From the NCBI GenBank assembly GCA_013289585.1, contig JABCZR010000016.1, forward strand, positions 62,001-126,000: 64,000 nt of DNA, written 5' to 3'. Shown piece after piece: positions 7,191 through 15,554 of this stretch. Every line of letters begins with the position of its first letter. The stretch's first letter is position 1. A program made the translations under genes and the position numbers. The notes beneath the pieces were generated by a model. That model saw nothing but the letters and a program-made list of their open reading frames with translations, searched no databases and was not told the DNA's origin. The DNA is from Acidobacteriota bacterium. GTDB taxonomy: Bacteria > Acidobacteriota > Terriglobia > Acidiferrales > UBA7541.

Positions 7191-9458
7191 ATGAGCAGCA
7201 CTCCCAATAGCCCTGCTGCCGCAGGCAGCCGCGGCAACGGAATTCCGCGTGTTCTCGTAGCCACGACGGCGCTCCTGAGCTTCATTTCGTTCTGGCGCGC
7301 CGCAGCGATCGTCCTCAACGATCTCGCCTCTTCCGCCTACTACGCCGGCGGCGAAGCCGAAGGCTACATCGGCAAGGCCGCGCCCTGGTTCATCCTTGGC
7401 ATCATGCTGTTTTCCTACGCCGTACGCGCCATCTACGTCGAGAGCTGCAGCATGTTCGTCCGTGGCGGCGTCTACCGCGTCGTCAAGGAAGCGATGGGCG
7501 GAACGCTCGCCAAGTTCAGCGTTTCCGCTCTGATGTTCGACTACATCCTGACTGGACCCATCAGCGGCGTCTCCGCGGGCCAATATCTCGTCGGGCTCCT
7601 CAACGAAACCTTCGACTACATCCATCTGAGTTTGCACATTTCGCCGGGATTTGGCGCGGCCTGCTTCGCCATTCTCGTTACCGTTTATTTCTGGTGGTAC
7701 AACATCAAGGGCGTCGCCGAATCCAGCCAGAAGGCCATGCGCATCATGCAGATCACCACCGTCATGGTCGTGATCTTAATTAGTTGGTGCATCTACACGG
7801 TCTGGCTCCGGCATCCTGCCCTCCCTCCAATCCCTCATCCGAGAAACCTGAAGCTTGAACCGAACGCCATGGGTTGGCTCTATGGCGTGCACTTCGCGCA
7901 TCTGGCCGGAATCATCGCCATTTTCATCGGCCTTGGCCACTCCGTTCTGGCAATGAGCGGCGAAGAATCCCTCGCGCAGGTCTACCGCGAAATTGAACAT
8001 CCCAAGCTGCCGAACCTGAAGAAGGCTGGTTTGGTGATCTTCATTTACAGCCTGGTTTTCACCTCCCTGGTTTCATTTTTTGCCGTGATGATTATTCCCG
8101 ACAGCATTCGCCAGAACTACCTGGAAAATCTTATTGGCGGACTGGCGATGAATCTCGAGGGCCCCTTCCTGCTGCGGCTTGTCTTCCATGGGTTCGTCGT
8201 GGTTGTGGGCACGCTGATACTGGCGGGCGCTGTGAATACCGCGATCGTGGGATCGAATGGAGTGCTCAATCGCGTTTCCGAAGACGGCGTGCTCGCCGAC
8301 TGGTTCCGTCAGCCGCACCGGCGATTCGGCACTTCCTATCGAATCATCAATATTGTCGCGGGTTTGCAGATCATCACCATCATCATCAGCCGCGGCGATG
8401 TGACCTTTCTCGCAAACCTCTACGCATTCGGCGTGATTTGGAGTTTTGCGATGAAGGGCCTGGCTGTCCTCATCTTGCGCTACACGCATCCGGGCGATCG
8501 CGAATACCGCGTCCCGCTCAACTTCACGATTTTTGGCGTGGAAATTCCGCTTGGACTCGGCCTGATTACTCTGACCTTGCTCGGCATCGCGGTCGTAAAC
8601 CTCTTTACCAAGAAGGATGCGACCATTGCCGGAGTCACTTTCTCCGTCGTGCTTTTTATCGTCTTCACCATCTCCGAAAGGTTTACGCATCACAGCCGCG
8701 GTAACACGAAACACGTTGAGATGGATCAGTTTCATCTCGAAATGGAAGGCGAGCTGACGCCAGAAGCCGTCGGTGCGCGTCCCGGGAACATTCTTGTGCC
8801 CGTCAGCAACGTGCACGCCCTCTATCACCTGGGCAATGTGCTCGATCGCGTTAAACCTGGTCGCCGCGACGTCGTCGTGCTCCACGTGCGCTTGCTGCGC
8901 CGCTCGGCCTCCGGCGAATTCGAACTCGAAGCCGAACAACTCTTCGGCAGCATCGAGCAGCAGCTTTTTTCGCAGGCCCTCGCTCTTGCGGAGAAACGCG
9001 GCAAATCTATTCGCCTCGCCGTGGTCGCCTCGAACAATCTCTGGGACGGTATCCTGCGCGCAGCAACGTCACTGCAGTCCAGCACAATCGTTCTGGGGCA
9101 TTCCACGAAAGAAACCACGGAGGAGCAGGCCCGCCTGATAGGCGACGCCTGGGAAAAGCTCGGCGACCAGCGCCCGCAATTCAACCTTGAAATTCATATG
9201 CCCAACGGGGACAAGGTTTACAAGGTCCTCGGTCCTCACGCTCCGAATCTGACTGCCAACGAGGTCAATCTCCTCCACCGGCTATGGCTTCGTTTGAGTG
9301 ATGCCGTGGCGCCCACGGAAATACATCACCATGATGTCGTGCATTTCGCGCTGGAAGAGCTAAAAAAAGAGATGGACGAAGGACACGAAGACATTGTGGT
9401 CAGCCGCCTGCGTGCCCACCTAGAAGCCAACCAGAAGAAGAAAACTCCAAAGGCCTGA
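7191..9458 (+). CDS. APC-family amino acid permease with C-terminal stress-protein-like domain
   Basis: The 755-residue product has about twelve membrane segments in residues 20-500. The first half carries SSAYYAGGEAEGYIGKAAPW and the conserved GHSVLAMSGEES around residue 250, which fits the amino acid-polyamine-organocation superfamily. The final 230 residues are soluble. Stretches such as NILVPVSNVHALYHLGNVL and SSTIVLGHST resemble the universal-stress-protein fold, which in other transporters binds nucleotides and regulates transport. The substrate cannot be read from the sequence. The gene stands alone and ends convergently with mscL. No strong Shine-Dalgarno sequence precedes its ATG. 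Confidence 0.75.
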   Translation: MSSTPNSPAAAGSRGNGIPRVLVATTALLSFISFWRAAAIVLNDLASSAYYAGGEAEGYIGKAAPWFILGIMLFSYAVRAIYVESCSMFVRGGVYRVVKEAMGGTLAKFSVSALMFDYILTGPISGVSAGQYLVGLLNETFDYIHLSLHISPGFGAACFAILVTVYFWWYNIKGVAESSQKAMRIMQITTVMVVILISWCIYTVWLRHPALPPIPHPRNLKLEPNAMGWLYGVHFAHLAGIIAIFIGLGHSVLAMSGEESLAQVYREIEHPKLPNLKKAGLVIFIYSLVFTSLVSFFAVMIIPDSIRQNYLENLIGGLAMNLEGPFLLRLVFHGFVVVVGTLILAGAVNTAIVGSNGVLNRVSEDGVLADWFRQPHRRFGTSYRIINIVAGLQIITIIISRGDVTFLANLYAFGVIWSFAMKGLAVLILRYTHPGDREYRVPLNFTIFGVEIPLGLGLITLTLLGIAVVNLFTKKDATIAGVTFSVVLFIVFTISERFTHHSRGNTKHVEMDQFHLEMEGELTPEAVGARPGNILVPVSNVHALYHLGNVLDRVKPGRRDVVVLHVRLLRRSASGEFELEAEQLFGSIEQQLFSQALALAEKRGKSIRLAVVASNNLWDGILRAATSLQSSTIVLGHSTKETTEEQARLIGDAWEKLGDQRPQFNLEIHMPNGDKVYKVLGPHAPNLTANEVNLLHRLWLRLSDAVAPTEIHHHDVVHFALEELKKEMDEGHEDIVVSRLRAHLEANQKKKTPKA

Positions 9459-9501
9459 AGAAATCCGTTGTTAGTTCGATTATTGATCATAAGCAATCCC
9501 T

Positions 9502-9924
9502 TCACGCCAGCTGTGACGTGCAATGTCCACACCGTTTTGCAGCAAGGGGAATCGGCATAGCGCACTGCGGGCAATCTTTGGTAGTGGGTGCCGGTTTTGC
9601 AGCGAAACGATTAATCTGCTTGACCACGAGAAAGACGCAAAATGCGACGATCAGGAAATTGACAACGGTATTCAGGAAAATCCCATAGTTCAATGTGGCC
9701 GCGTGCGCTGCTTTCGCTGTGGTCAGCGAGTCGTAACTCTTGCCGTCCAGGCTGAGGAAAAGGCCCGAGAAATCGACTTTGCCAAGCAATTGCCCCAGGG
9801 GTGGCATCAACAAGTCCTCCACCAGCGACGCGACAATCTTTCCAAAGGCCGCCCCGATGATCACGCCGACCGCCAAATCCATCACATTGCCCCGCATCGC
9901 AAATTCTTTGAATTCTTTGAGCAC
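9502..9924 (-). CDS. mscL: Large-conductance mechanosensitive channel with C-terminal zinc ribbon
   Basis: MscL opens under membrane tension to release solutes during osmotic downshock. The N terminus [20 protein letters not shown] is the amphipathic helix and start of TM1, with the [14 protein letters not shown] pore helix. TM2 lies at about residues 82-105 ([21 protein letters not shown]). Where most MscL proteins end in a helical bundle, this one has a zinc-ribbon motif, CPQC then CGHC (about residues 120-137). The start is GTG with AAGGAG seven bases upstream. A TATAAT lies on this strand at 10014-10009, but I found no convincing -35. Confidence 0.93.
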   Translation of the reverse strand: MLKEFKEFAMRGNVMDLAVGVIIGAAFGKIVASLVEDLLMPPLGQLLGKVDFSGLFLSLDGKSYDSLTTAKAAHAATLNYGIFLNTVVNFLIVAFCVFLVVKQINRFAAKPAPTTKDCPQCAMPIPLAAKRCGHCTSQLA

Positions 9925-10074
9925 CGGACTTCTCCTTTATTCTTTCGATGAGTGTGCATGATGGCCCGGGCGGATTCCTGGTCTCGGGAAGGGCCGTCTA
10001 TGGCGCGGATTATAGCTGAAGCAAACGGCGCAGCGAGAGAACAAATGAGAGTAATCAGTTTGCGCGATAGCGGA

Positions 10075-10434
10075 CTAGCGTGGCCGGAGCACCAGCGCGC
10101 AACCAATGATGCCGCGCAGCGCGAGCAATCCACCTGCGGCCGCCAGCATTGGCGCGACCCACAAGAAGGGCACGCGCGAAATCGCCAGCATCAGAATTCC
10201 CAGAAGCGAAAGAGAAAGACCGCGCGTCCAATTTTCCCAGCGCAGCCACCATTGTCCGGGTTTGTATAATGCTCGAAGCCCCCACAGAATCAGTGCCACG
10301 CTAAGAATAAGCCAACTCACGCCGTGCCGGTCGACCGCAATGTGCCGCACCAAAACGAGCCACGCAATTAGGCCGCCAAGCATGATGAAGATTAATTCAA
10401 TCATCAACCGCAGGAGCCGCTCCGGCGTGAGCAT
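10075..10434 (-). CDS. Small membrane protein of unknown function
   Basis: The 119-residue product has about four hydrophobic segments (IELIFIMLGGLIAWLVLV, GVSWLILSVALILWGL, LSLSLLGILMLAI and VAPMLAAAGGLLALRGIIG) and few charged residues. I recognise no family. It starts 14 bases after the cyclophilin gene ends on the same strand, so the two are probably cotranscribed. Confidence 0.6.
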   Translation of the reverse strand: MLTPERLLRLMIELIFIMLGGLIAWLVLVRHIAVDRHGVSWLILSVALILWGLRALYKPGQWWLRWENWTRGLSLSLLGILMLAISRVPFLWVAPMLAAAGGLLALRGIIGCALVLRPR

Positions 10435-10448
10435 GGGCTTGCTCGGTG

Positions 10449-10976
10449 TTACTTGACGCGCTCTATACGGACTTTTTGAAGCGCGACGGGTGTTTTCGGG
10501 CGGTCATTCGAATCGCGCGGCACGTTGGAAATCTTGTCTGCTACATCCTGGCCTTCCACCACTTCACCAAAAATTGTGTGCCGGTTGTCTAGCCAGGGGG
10601 TCGCCGCAACGGTAATGAAAAACTGGCTGCCATTGGTTCCCGGTCCGGAATTAGCCATAGAGAGCTTTCCGGATTTCGAATGCTTGAGCGAAGGATGAAA
10701 CTCATCGGCAAACTTGTAGCCCGGTCCACCCATCCCCGAGCCCTGCGGGCAGCCTCCCTGAATCATGAATTGCGGGATCACCCGGTGGAAAATCAAACCG
10801 TCATAAAACGGTTTTTTTTCTTTCTGTCCAGTTTTCTCGTTGGTGAATTCCTTCGTGCCTTCAGCGAGCCCCACAAAATTCGCGACGGTCTTTGGCGCTT
10901 CTGCTTCGAGCAGGCGCACCACAATGTTGCCCTGCGAAGTCTCGAAAATGGCGTAGGTTCCTGCCGGTCTGCTCAT
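10449..10976 (-). CDS. Peptidyl-prolyl cis-trans isomerase, cyclophilin type
   Basis: Cyclophilins catalyse cis-trans isomerisation of proline peptide bonds. Over 175 residues the protein shows the fold signatures [29 protein letters not shown] (with the catalytic Arg in FHRV and the FMIQGG strand), [16 protein letters not shown] and [10 protein letters not shown]. There is no signal peptide, so it acts in the cytoplasm. The ATG at 10976 has AAGGAGA seven bases upstream. A longer frame exists but has no comparable ribosome binding site. Confidence 0.93.
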   Translation of the reverse strand: MSRPAGTYAIFETSQGNIVVRLLEAEAPKTVANFVGLAEGTKEFTNEKTGQKEKKPFYDGLIFHRVIPQFMIQGGCPQGSGMGGPGYKFADEFHPSLKHSKSGKLSMANSGPGTNGSQFFITVAATPWLDNRHTIFGEVVEGQDVADKISNVPRDSNDRPKTPVALQKVRIERVK

Positions 10977-11121
10977 GCGATCTCCTTTTGCACCGCACAA
11001 TCCTACACGACGGTTAGTGTGCCGCGCCACTTAGAGCCGCAAATAATGCAATTCTCAGGCGAAGTGCGGAACGATGCCGGCCATGAAGCGAAAAGATTGT
11101 TCCTTTTTGCGGGACGCGGTG

Positions 11122-11643
11122 CTACCACCCTTTTTTCTTGCGAAGCTCCGTGATGTGCGCGGCGTGATGCTTTCCGTGCCACTCATAGAGGAAAAGCAGC
11201 CAGTCCACCGTGCGCTCGCCATGTTCTGGATGGACAAGCACTCTCGCGAACTGTTCGGGCTTCATGGAGCGCCACAGCCGGTCAAAACGGGCATGCACGG
11301 AATCCAGCAGCGTTTGCGACACCTCGATGGGCGTCGATTTCGAATCCGCCAGCTCGGCCCAGGCCGCTTCGTCGTATGGCTTGATGGTTGGCTTTTCTTC
11401 CGTCAGCGCCAGCTTCAATCGCACATAAGCGTTCAGGTGGCTGTCCGGAACGTGATGCACCACCTGACGAACCGTCCACCCCCCTTCCCGATATGGGGTG
11501 TCGAGCTGCGCGTCGTTCAGCCCTTTCACCGCCGCACGCAACTTGGTGGGCGTTGCTGCAATCTCTTCAATCGCCTGTTGACGCCGTGCCGGAGTCACTT
11601 GTGCCGGCATCTCAAATTTTCCAATGGGGAAGCGAGGATCCAT
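11122..11643 (-). CDS. DinB/YfiT-type putative metal-dependent hydrolase
   Basis: The 173-residue protein matches the YfiT/BstA branch of the DinB superfamily. It begins MDPRFPIGKFE, carries GGWTVRQVVHHVPDSHLNAYVRLK with the first metal-binding His, and ends YEWHGKHHAAHITELR with the second His pair. Relatives are putative hydrolases or bacillithiol S-transferases, but acidobacteria are not known for bacillithiol, so the substrate is open. The ATG at 11643 has AAGGAG eight bases upstream. Confidence 0.8.
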   Translation of the reverse strand: MDPRFPIGKFEMPAQVTPARRQQAIEEIAATPTKLRAAVKGLNDAQLDTPYREGGWTVRQVVHHVPDSHLNAYVRLKLALTEEKPTIKPYDEAAWAELADSKSTPIEVSQTLLDSVHARFDRLWRSMKPEQFARVLVHPEHGERTVDWLLFLYEWHGKHHAAHITELRKKKGW

Positions 11644-11841
11644 CGTCACTTTCTCCTTATCCAAACTGATCCTTCCTCGGACTATAGCGAGCGCCATTTG
11701 TCCAGGTCAACGTCGCTCGCGCCAAAACGCTCTCCAATTTGGACGCCCGGTATTCCGAATCGTGAGGGCGGGAATGCTACAATACGGCTCCATTGTATCC
11801 GGCGGGTGCAGCGCTGAATCTAATGAATGGAGAAAGATCAA

Positions 11842-12762
11842 ATGTATAGTGTCATCATCATCGGCAGCGGGTGCGCCGGTCTTACTGCCGCGATTTACGC
11901 CGCGCGCGCGAATCTCAAACCGCTGGTTTTGGATGGGCACGAGCCCGGCGGCCAGCTCTCCCTCACCACCCACGTCGAGAACTTCCCCGGCTTCCCCGAC
12001 GGCATCATGGGGCCGGAGCTCATCGAAAACATGCGCAAACAGGCACAGAAATTCGGAGCGGAGTTCAAGGCAGGGGCAGTAACCGAAGTGGACGTCAGCA
12101 AGCGCCCGTTCAAGATCATCGCTGGAAAAAACACTTACGAAACCGAGGCCCTGATCATCGCTGCGGGCGCCTCAGCGCGTTTGCTGGGCTTGAAGGGTGA
12201 ACGCGAATTGATCGGCCATGGCGTTTCTACTTGCGCCACTTGTGACGGCTATTTTTTCCGCGGCAAGCCCATTGCGGTTGTTGGCGGCGGCGATTCCGCC
12301 ATGGAAGAGGCTAACTTCCTCTCGCGCTATGCCAGCGAAGTTTATCTCGTTCACCGCCGGAACGAATTTCGTGCTTCCAAGATTATGATCGACCGCGCCA
12401 AAGCAAACCCAAAAGTCGAGTTTGTTACTCCTTTCGCGGTGGAGGAGATTGTCGCTCCTGAAGGCCACGTCGAAGGCATGCGGCTGCGCAATCAGCAGAC
12501 CAAGGAAACACGCGAAATTGCCCTCCATGGCGTGTTCGTCGCCATCGGACACGATCCCAACAGCATCGTTTTCAAGGGAAAGCTTGAAATGGATTCGAAT
12601 GGCTATCTTCTCGCCAAACACGGCAGCCTGACCTCGATCCCCGGTGTTTTCGTGGCCGGTGACGTTCAGGACCACCGCTACCGCCAGGCAGTCACCGCGG
12701 CCGGGTCCGGCTGCATGGCCGCCATCGACGCGGAAAAGTTTCTGGAAGAGCACAAGCACTAG
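11842..12762 (+). CDS. trxB: Thioredoxin-disulfide reductase
   Basis: TrxB transfers electrons from NADPH through FAD to thioredoxin. The product has the FAD-binding GSGCAGLTAAIYAARA motif at the N terminus, the redox-active CATC (C131 and C134), the NADPH-binding GGGDSAMEEANFL and the C-terminal FAD motif GVFVAGDVQDHRYRQAVTAAGSGCMAA. Its length of 306 residues is usual for bacterial low-molecular-weight TrxB. The second ATG (11842) is preferred over 11827 because GGAG lies nine bases before it and the product then starts directly at the first beta strand. Confidence 0.95.
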   Translation: MYSVIIIGSGCAGLTAAIYAARANLKPLVLDGHEPGGQLSLTTHVENFPGFPDGIMGPELIENMRKQAQKFGAEFKAGAVTEVDVSKRPFKIIAGKNTYETEALIIAAGASARLLGLKGERELIGHGVSTCATCDGYFFRGKPIAVVGGGDSAMEEANFLSRYASEVYLVHRRNEFRASKIMIDRAKANPKVEFVTPFAVEEIVAPEGHVEGMRLRNQQTKETREIALHGVFVAIGHDPNSIVFKGKLEMDSNGYLLAKHGSLTSIPGVFVAGDVQDHRYRQAVTAAGSGCMAAIDAEKFLEEHKH

Positions 12763-12797
12763 TTTCGCTCTTTCCAGGCTGCCATAATTAGTCACGC

Positions 12798-13709
12798 ATG
12801 CTTCGTTCGACGCTCCTCAAGCTCTCTGAAAGCAAAGGCTTCGCCAATTGGGTCACTACCAATGGCACCACGCGCGGCATGGCCCGCCGTTTTGTGGCTG
12901 GCGAGACGCTCGACGAAGCCATCGCCGCCGCCCGCGCATGTAACGACGCCGGCATGCTCGCCAGTCTGGACTATCTTGGCGAAAACGTTTCTTCCACCGG
13001 AGACGCCCAGCATTCCCGCGACGCCTATCTCGAGGTCTTTGAACGCATCGCCCACGAAAAACTGAACGCCAACGTTTCCTGCAAGCTGACGCAGCTGGGC
13101 CTCGACCTCAACATCGATTTCTGCCAGGGCCTGGTCCTCTCCATCGTCGAGTTTGCTGCCCGCTACGAAAATTTCCTGCGCGTAGATATGGAAAGCTCTG
13201 TTTACACGCAACGCACCATCGATGTCGTCAAGCGCGTGCGCTCACGAAATCCGGGGATCGGCACGGTCATTCAGTCCTATCTCTACCGCAGCGAGACGGA
13301 CGTCACCGACCTACTGGCCTACGGCTGTCGCATTCGTTTATGCAAGGGGGCCTACAAGGAACTACCCGAAGTCGCCTTCGTGAGCAAAGCTGACGTCGAT
13401 GCCAATTACGTCCGCCTGATGCAGATGCTGCTTTCCAGCGGCTTCTATCACGGTATCGCCACCCACGATCCCCTGATGATCGCGGCGACCATCCGCTACG
13501 CAGCCGCAAAGCAGATTTCCAAGGATGATTTCGAATTTCAGATGCTGTACGGCGTGCGCACCGATCTGCAGCGTCGCCTCGTCCGGGATGGATATCGCGT
13601 CCGCGTCTACATCCCCTACGGCCGGGATTGGTTTCCCTATTTCATGCGCCGCCTCGCCGAGCGCCCCGCCAACGTCGGCTTCCTGCTTCGCAATTTCTTC
13701 CGCAAATAA
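12798..13709 (+). CDS. Proline dehydrogenase, stand-alone
   Basis: This FAD enzyme oxidises proline to pyrroline-5-carboxylate. The 303-residue protein is a short PutA-type PRODH barrel with NVSCKLTQLGLD, VDMESS, IQSYLYRSETD, RLCKGAYKE, GIATHDP and the C-terminal YGVRTDLQRRL and VRVYIPYGRDWFPYFMRRLAERP, where the Arg residues bind the substrate carboxylate. It stands alone, without the P5C dehydrogenase half found in fused PutA. It lies 35 bases after trxB without a strong Shine-Dalgarno sequence, and its stop faces the O-methyltransferase stop across only 13 bases. Confidence 0.92.
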   Translation: MLRSTLLKLSESKGFANWVTTNGTTRGMARRFVAGETLDEAIAAARACNDAGMLASLDYLGENVSSTGDAQHSRDAYLEVFERIAHEKLNANVSCKLTQLGLDLNIDFCQGLVLSIVEFAARYENFLRVDMESSVYTQRTIDVVKRVRSRNPGIGTVIQSYLYRSETDVTDLLAYGCRIRLCKGAYKELPEVAFVSKADVDANYVRLMQMLLSSGFYHGIATHDPLMIAATIRYAAAKQISKDDFEFQMLYGVRTDLQRRLVRDGYRVRVYIPYGRDWFPYFMRRLAERPANVGFLLRNFFRK

Positions 13710-13722
13710 AATTTGCTTCGCG

Positions 13723-14379
13723 TTAAAGCTTTCGGCAAACCGTGACGCCGTCGCGCAAGGGAATAAGGACGGGGTAAAGTTCCTTCGAAGCGTAAACCAG
13801 CCGGTTGAATTCCTGTACACCCTGCGTATGAATATCGTCGGGCGCCGCCGGCCGAGCCGCTTTCCCCGACCACAGCGTGTTGTCCGTAATCAACAATCCT
13901 CCGCGCCTCAGCTTGGGCAGCGCTGCGCGCAGTGCATCCGGATATTGATGTTTGTCCACATCGTTAAAAATCAGATCGAACTTGCCCGAAGCCTTCTTCA
14001 CCAGCTCCAGCGCATTGCCCACTCGCACGTCGATCCGCTTGGCCACTCCAGCGCGGCGAAAATACTCCTTCGCCCGCCGCGCTTTATCCGGATCGCCATC
14101 CGTGTAGATTACCTTCGCCTTTGGCCCGGCAGCTCTTGCCAGCCAGATCGTGGAGTACCCAATGGCCGACCCCATCTCAAAAATCCGTTTGGCGCCGGAA
14201 ACCTGCACAAATAGTGCCAGCATCCGCGCCACCGCTGGCCCGATGATTGGAACGCGATGCTCCGCGGCATACTCCTCGATCTCGCTGATGACCGCATCGC
14301 GCTCCGGCAGCAGCTTGTAGATGTACTCCTCGACGTCATCCTGGATGTAGCCGCTGCGCAGATTCTCAGTGCGAATCAT
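13723..14379 (-). CDS. Class I SAM-dependent O-methyltransferase, family 3
   Basis: The 218-residue protein shows the caffeoyl-CoA/catechol O-methyltransferase layout. It has FEMGSAIGYSTIWLARA (SAM motif I, about residues 66-82), KVIYTDGDPDKA (motif II acidic residue), FDLIFNDVDKHQYPDAL (metal-binding Asp residues) and GGLLITDNTLWSG. The family usually uses Mg2+ and methylates small phenolic substrates, but the substrate here is not readable. It starts 14 bases after the TlpA-like gene ends, so the two are probably cotranscribed. Confidence 0.87.
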   Translation of the reverse strand: MIRTENLRSGYIQDDVEEYIYKLLPERDAVISEIEEYAAEHRVPIIGPAVARMLALFVQVSGAKRIFEMGSAIGYSTIWLARAAGPKAKVIYTDGDPDKARRAKEYFRRAGVAKRIDVRVGNALELVKKASGKFDLIFNDVDKHQYPDALRAALPKLRRGGLLITDNTLWSGKAARPAAPDDIHTQGVQEFNRLVYASKELYPVLIPLRDGVTVCRKL

Positions 14380-14393
14380 AACCTCTCTCCGCT

Positions 14394-14918
14394 TCAGTTG
14401 GATCCCGCTGCCAGCAGCGAGCGGATAGCAGCTTCATACGTGTCCCGCGTGCCCTCGCCCATCACATGCCCGATCTGCCGCCCGTCCTTCGCATAGAAAA
14501 ACGTCGCGGGGAGCGATCCCGTCCACCCGGCTAGCACTGCTTGATCAAACGCCGCTTCGCCCCCGGGCTGTTTCCTATAGTTCCTGAATACCGGCTTGTA
14601 ACGCGCGATGAACCGCCGCATCAGGATCAGGTCGCCGTCGTCGTCCATGCTGATGCCAACGACCTTCAATCCCTGCGGCGCATACTGTTTTGCCAGTTCA
14701 TTCAGCATAGGGTACTCGTCGCGGCAAGGCTCACACCAAGTCGCCCAGAATGTAACCAGCAGGGGCTTTCCCCTATTCTGTTGCAGCAGCTTCTGATAGC
14801 CCTGCGCGTCAATGATCTCTGGATCGTGCTGGGCCCCCCCTTTGGGGGCCTGCGGAGCCGCGAGTGTGCTCGCGGCAGCTATCAATAGAAGTGCGACAAA
14901 TAGAGTCCGAGTTCTCAT
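14394..14918 (-). CDS. Secreted TlpA/ResA-like thioredoxin-fold protein
   Basis: The product has a signal peptide (MRTRTLFVALLLIAAASTLA) followed by a thioredoxin domain. The active site is WATWCEPCRDEYPML, a CxxC, followed by LKVVGISMDDD, the cis-Pro region GSLPATFFYAKDG and GHVMGEG. Proteins of this type reduce disulfides in the periplasm, often during cytochrome c maturation. The ATG at 14918 was chosen because it begins the signal peptide directly and AAGGGA precedes it. Longer frames would add 23 residues without signal character. Confidence 0.85.
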   Translation of the reverse strand: MRTRTLFVALLLIAAASTLAAPQAPKGGAQHDPEIIDAQGYQKLLQQNRGKPLLVTFWATWCEPCRDEYPMLNELAKQYAPQGLKVVGISMDDDGDLILMRRFIARYKPVFRNYRKQPGGEAAFDQAVLAGWTGSLPATFFYAKDGRQIGHVMGEGTRDTYEAAIRSLLAAGSN

Positions 14919-14959
14919 TACCGTCCCTTTCCATTCCATTCTATCCATACCCTCTACGG

Positions 14960-14988
14960 TTGAGAAACTCATTCCCACCGCGTACAAT
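14960..14988 (+). promoter_or_regulatory. Sigma70-like promoter of the ferredoxin gene
   Basis: TTGAGA at 14960-14965 and TACAAT at 14983-14988 are separated by 17 bases. Transcription would start near 14995, giving a leader of about 105 bases before the ferredoxin ATG. The promoter partly faces the divergent TlpA-like gene. Confidence 0.55.
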
Positions 14989-15101
14989 CAGTTCAGGCCG
15001 CTTGATGCTCCCAGCAGGCCCGTGATATAAGGATTTTTTGCCGGTCGTGCTGTAGCGTCCCATGGGCCGCCGGTCCGCAGTCCGAACAAAGGAGATCGTT
15101 A

Positions 15102-15365
15102 ATGGCTTACGTGATTGCCGAACCGTGCATCGGCACCAAAGACACCGCTTGCGTGGATGTTTGTCCAGTGGACTGTATACATCCGCGCAAGGATGAAGCA
15201 GCTTTTGAGGCTGAGACGCAACTGTACATTCACCCGACCGAATGCATCGACTGCGGCGCATGCGTCCCGGTATGCCCTGTGACCGCCATATTCGCGCTCG
15301 AAGATCTGCCCGAAAAATGGAATAGCTTCACGCCCATCAACGCGAACTGGTACGCCAACAAATAG
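15102..15365 (+). CDS. Ferredoxin, 4Fe-4S/3Fe-4S dicluster type
   Basis: This is an 87-residue soluble electron carrier. It has a first cluster motif with C9, then CVDVCPVDC around residues 17-25, and a second complete motif [12 protein letters not shown] at about 48-59. The spacing in the first half resembles the seven-iron ferredoxins FdxA, where one ligand of the usual four is displaced. A GGAGA ribosome binding site lies seven bases before the ATG. The gene is monocistronic, with a promoter at 14960-14988 and a strong terminator at 15407-15434. Confidence 0.93.
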   Translation: MAYVIAEPCIGTKDTACVDVCPVDCIHPRKDEAAFEAETQLYIHPTECIDCGACVPVCPVTAIFALEDLPEKWNSFTPINANWYANK

Positions 15366-15406
15366 CCGCGCCGGAAGGCGCGCTGGAAAATTTAGCGCAA
15401 GTTCTC

Positions 15407-15434
15407 GCGGCACGCACCGGCGTGCCGCTTTTTT
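15407..15434 (+). terminator. Rho-independent terminator after ferredoxin
   Basis: A perfect 9-bp stem, GCGGCACGC (15407-15415) pairing with GCGTGCCGC (15420-15428), encloses a four-base loop ACCG and is followed by six T residues. It lies 42 bases after the ferredoxin stop codon. Confidence 0.85.
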
Positions 15435-15554
15435 CTCCCGCGTTCGAACGCGAGTCTCCCGCATCACTTTGTGCCATCCTGCGGCAGGCACGATTCCAAC
15501 TTTTTCACTCGCGGCATCATCTACCCTCTTGGCCGTTAATCACGGAGGTCTCGC

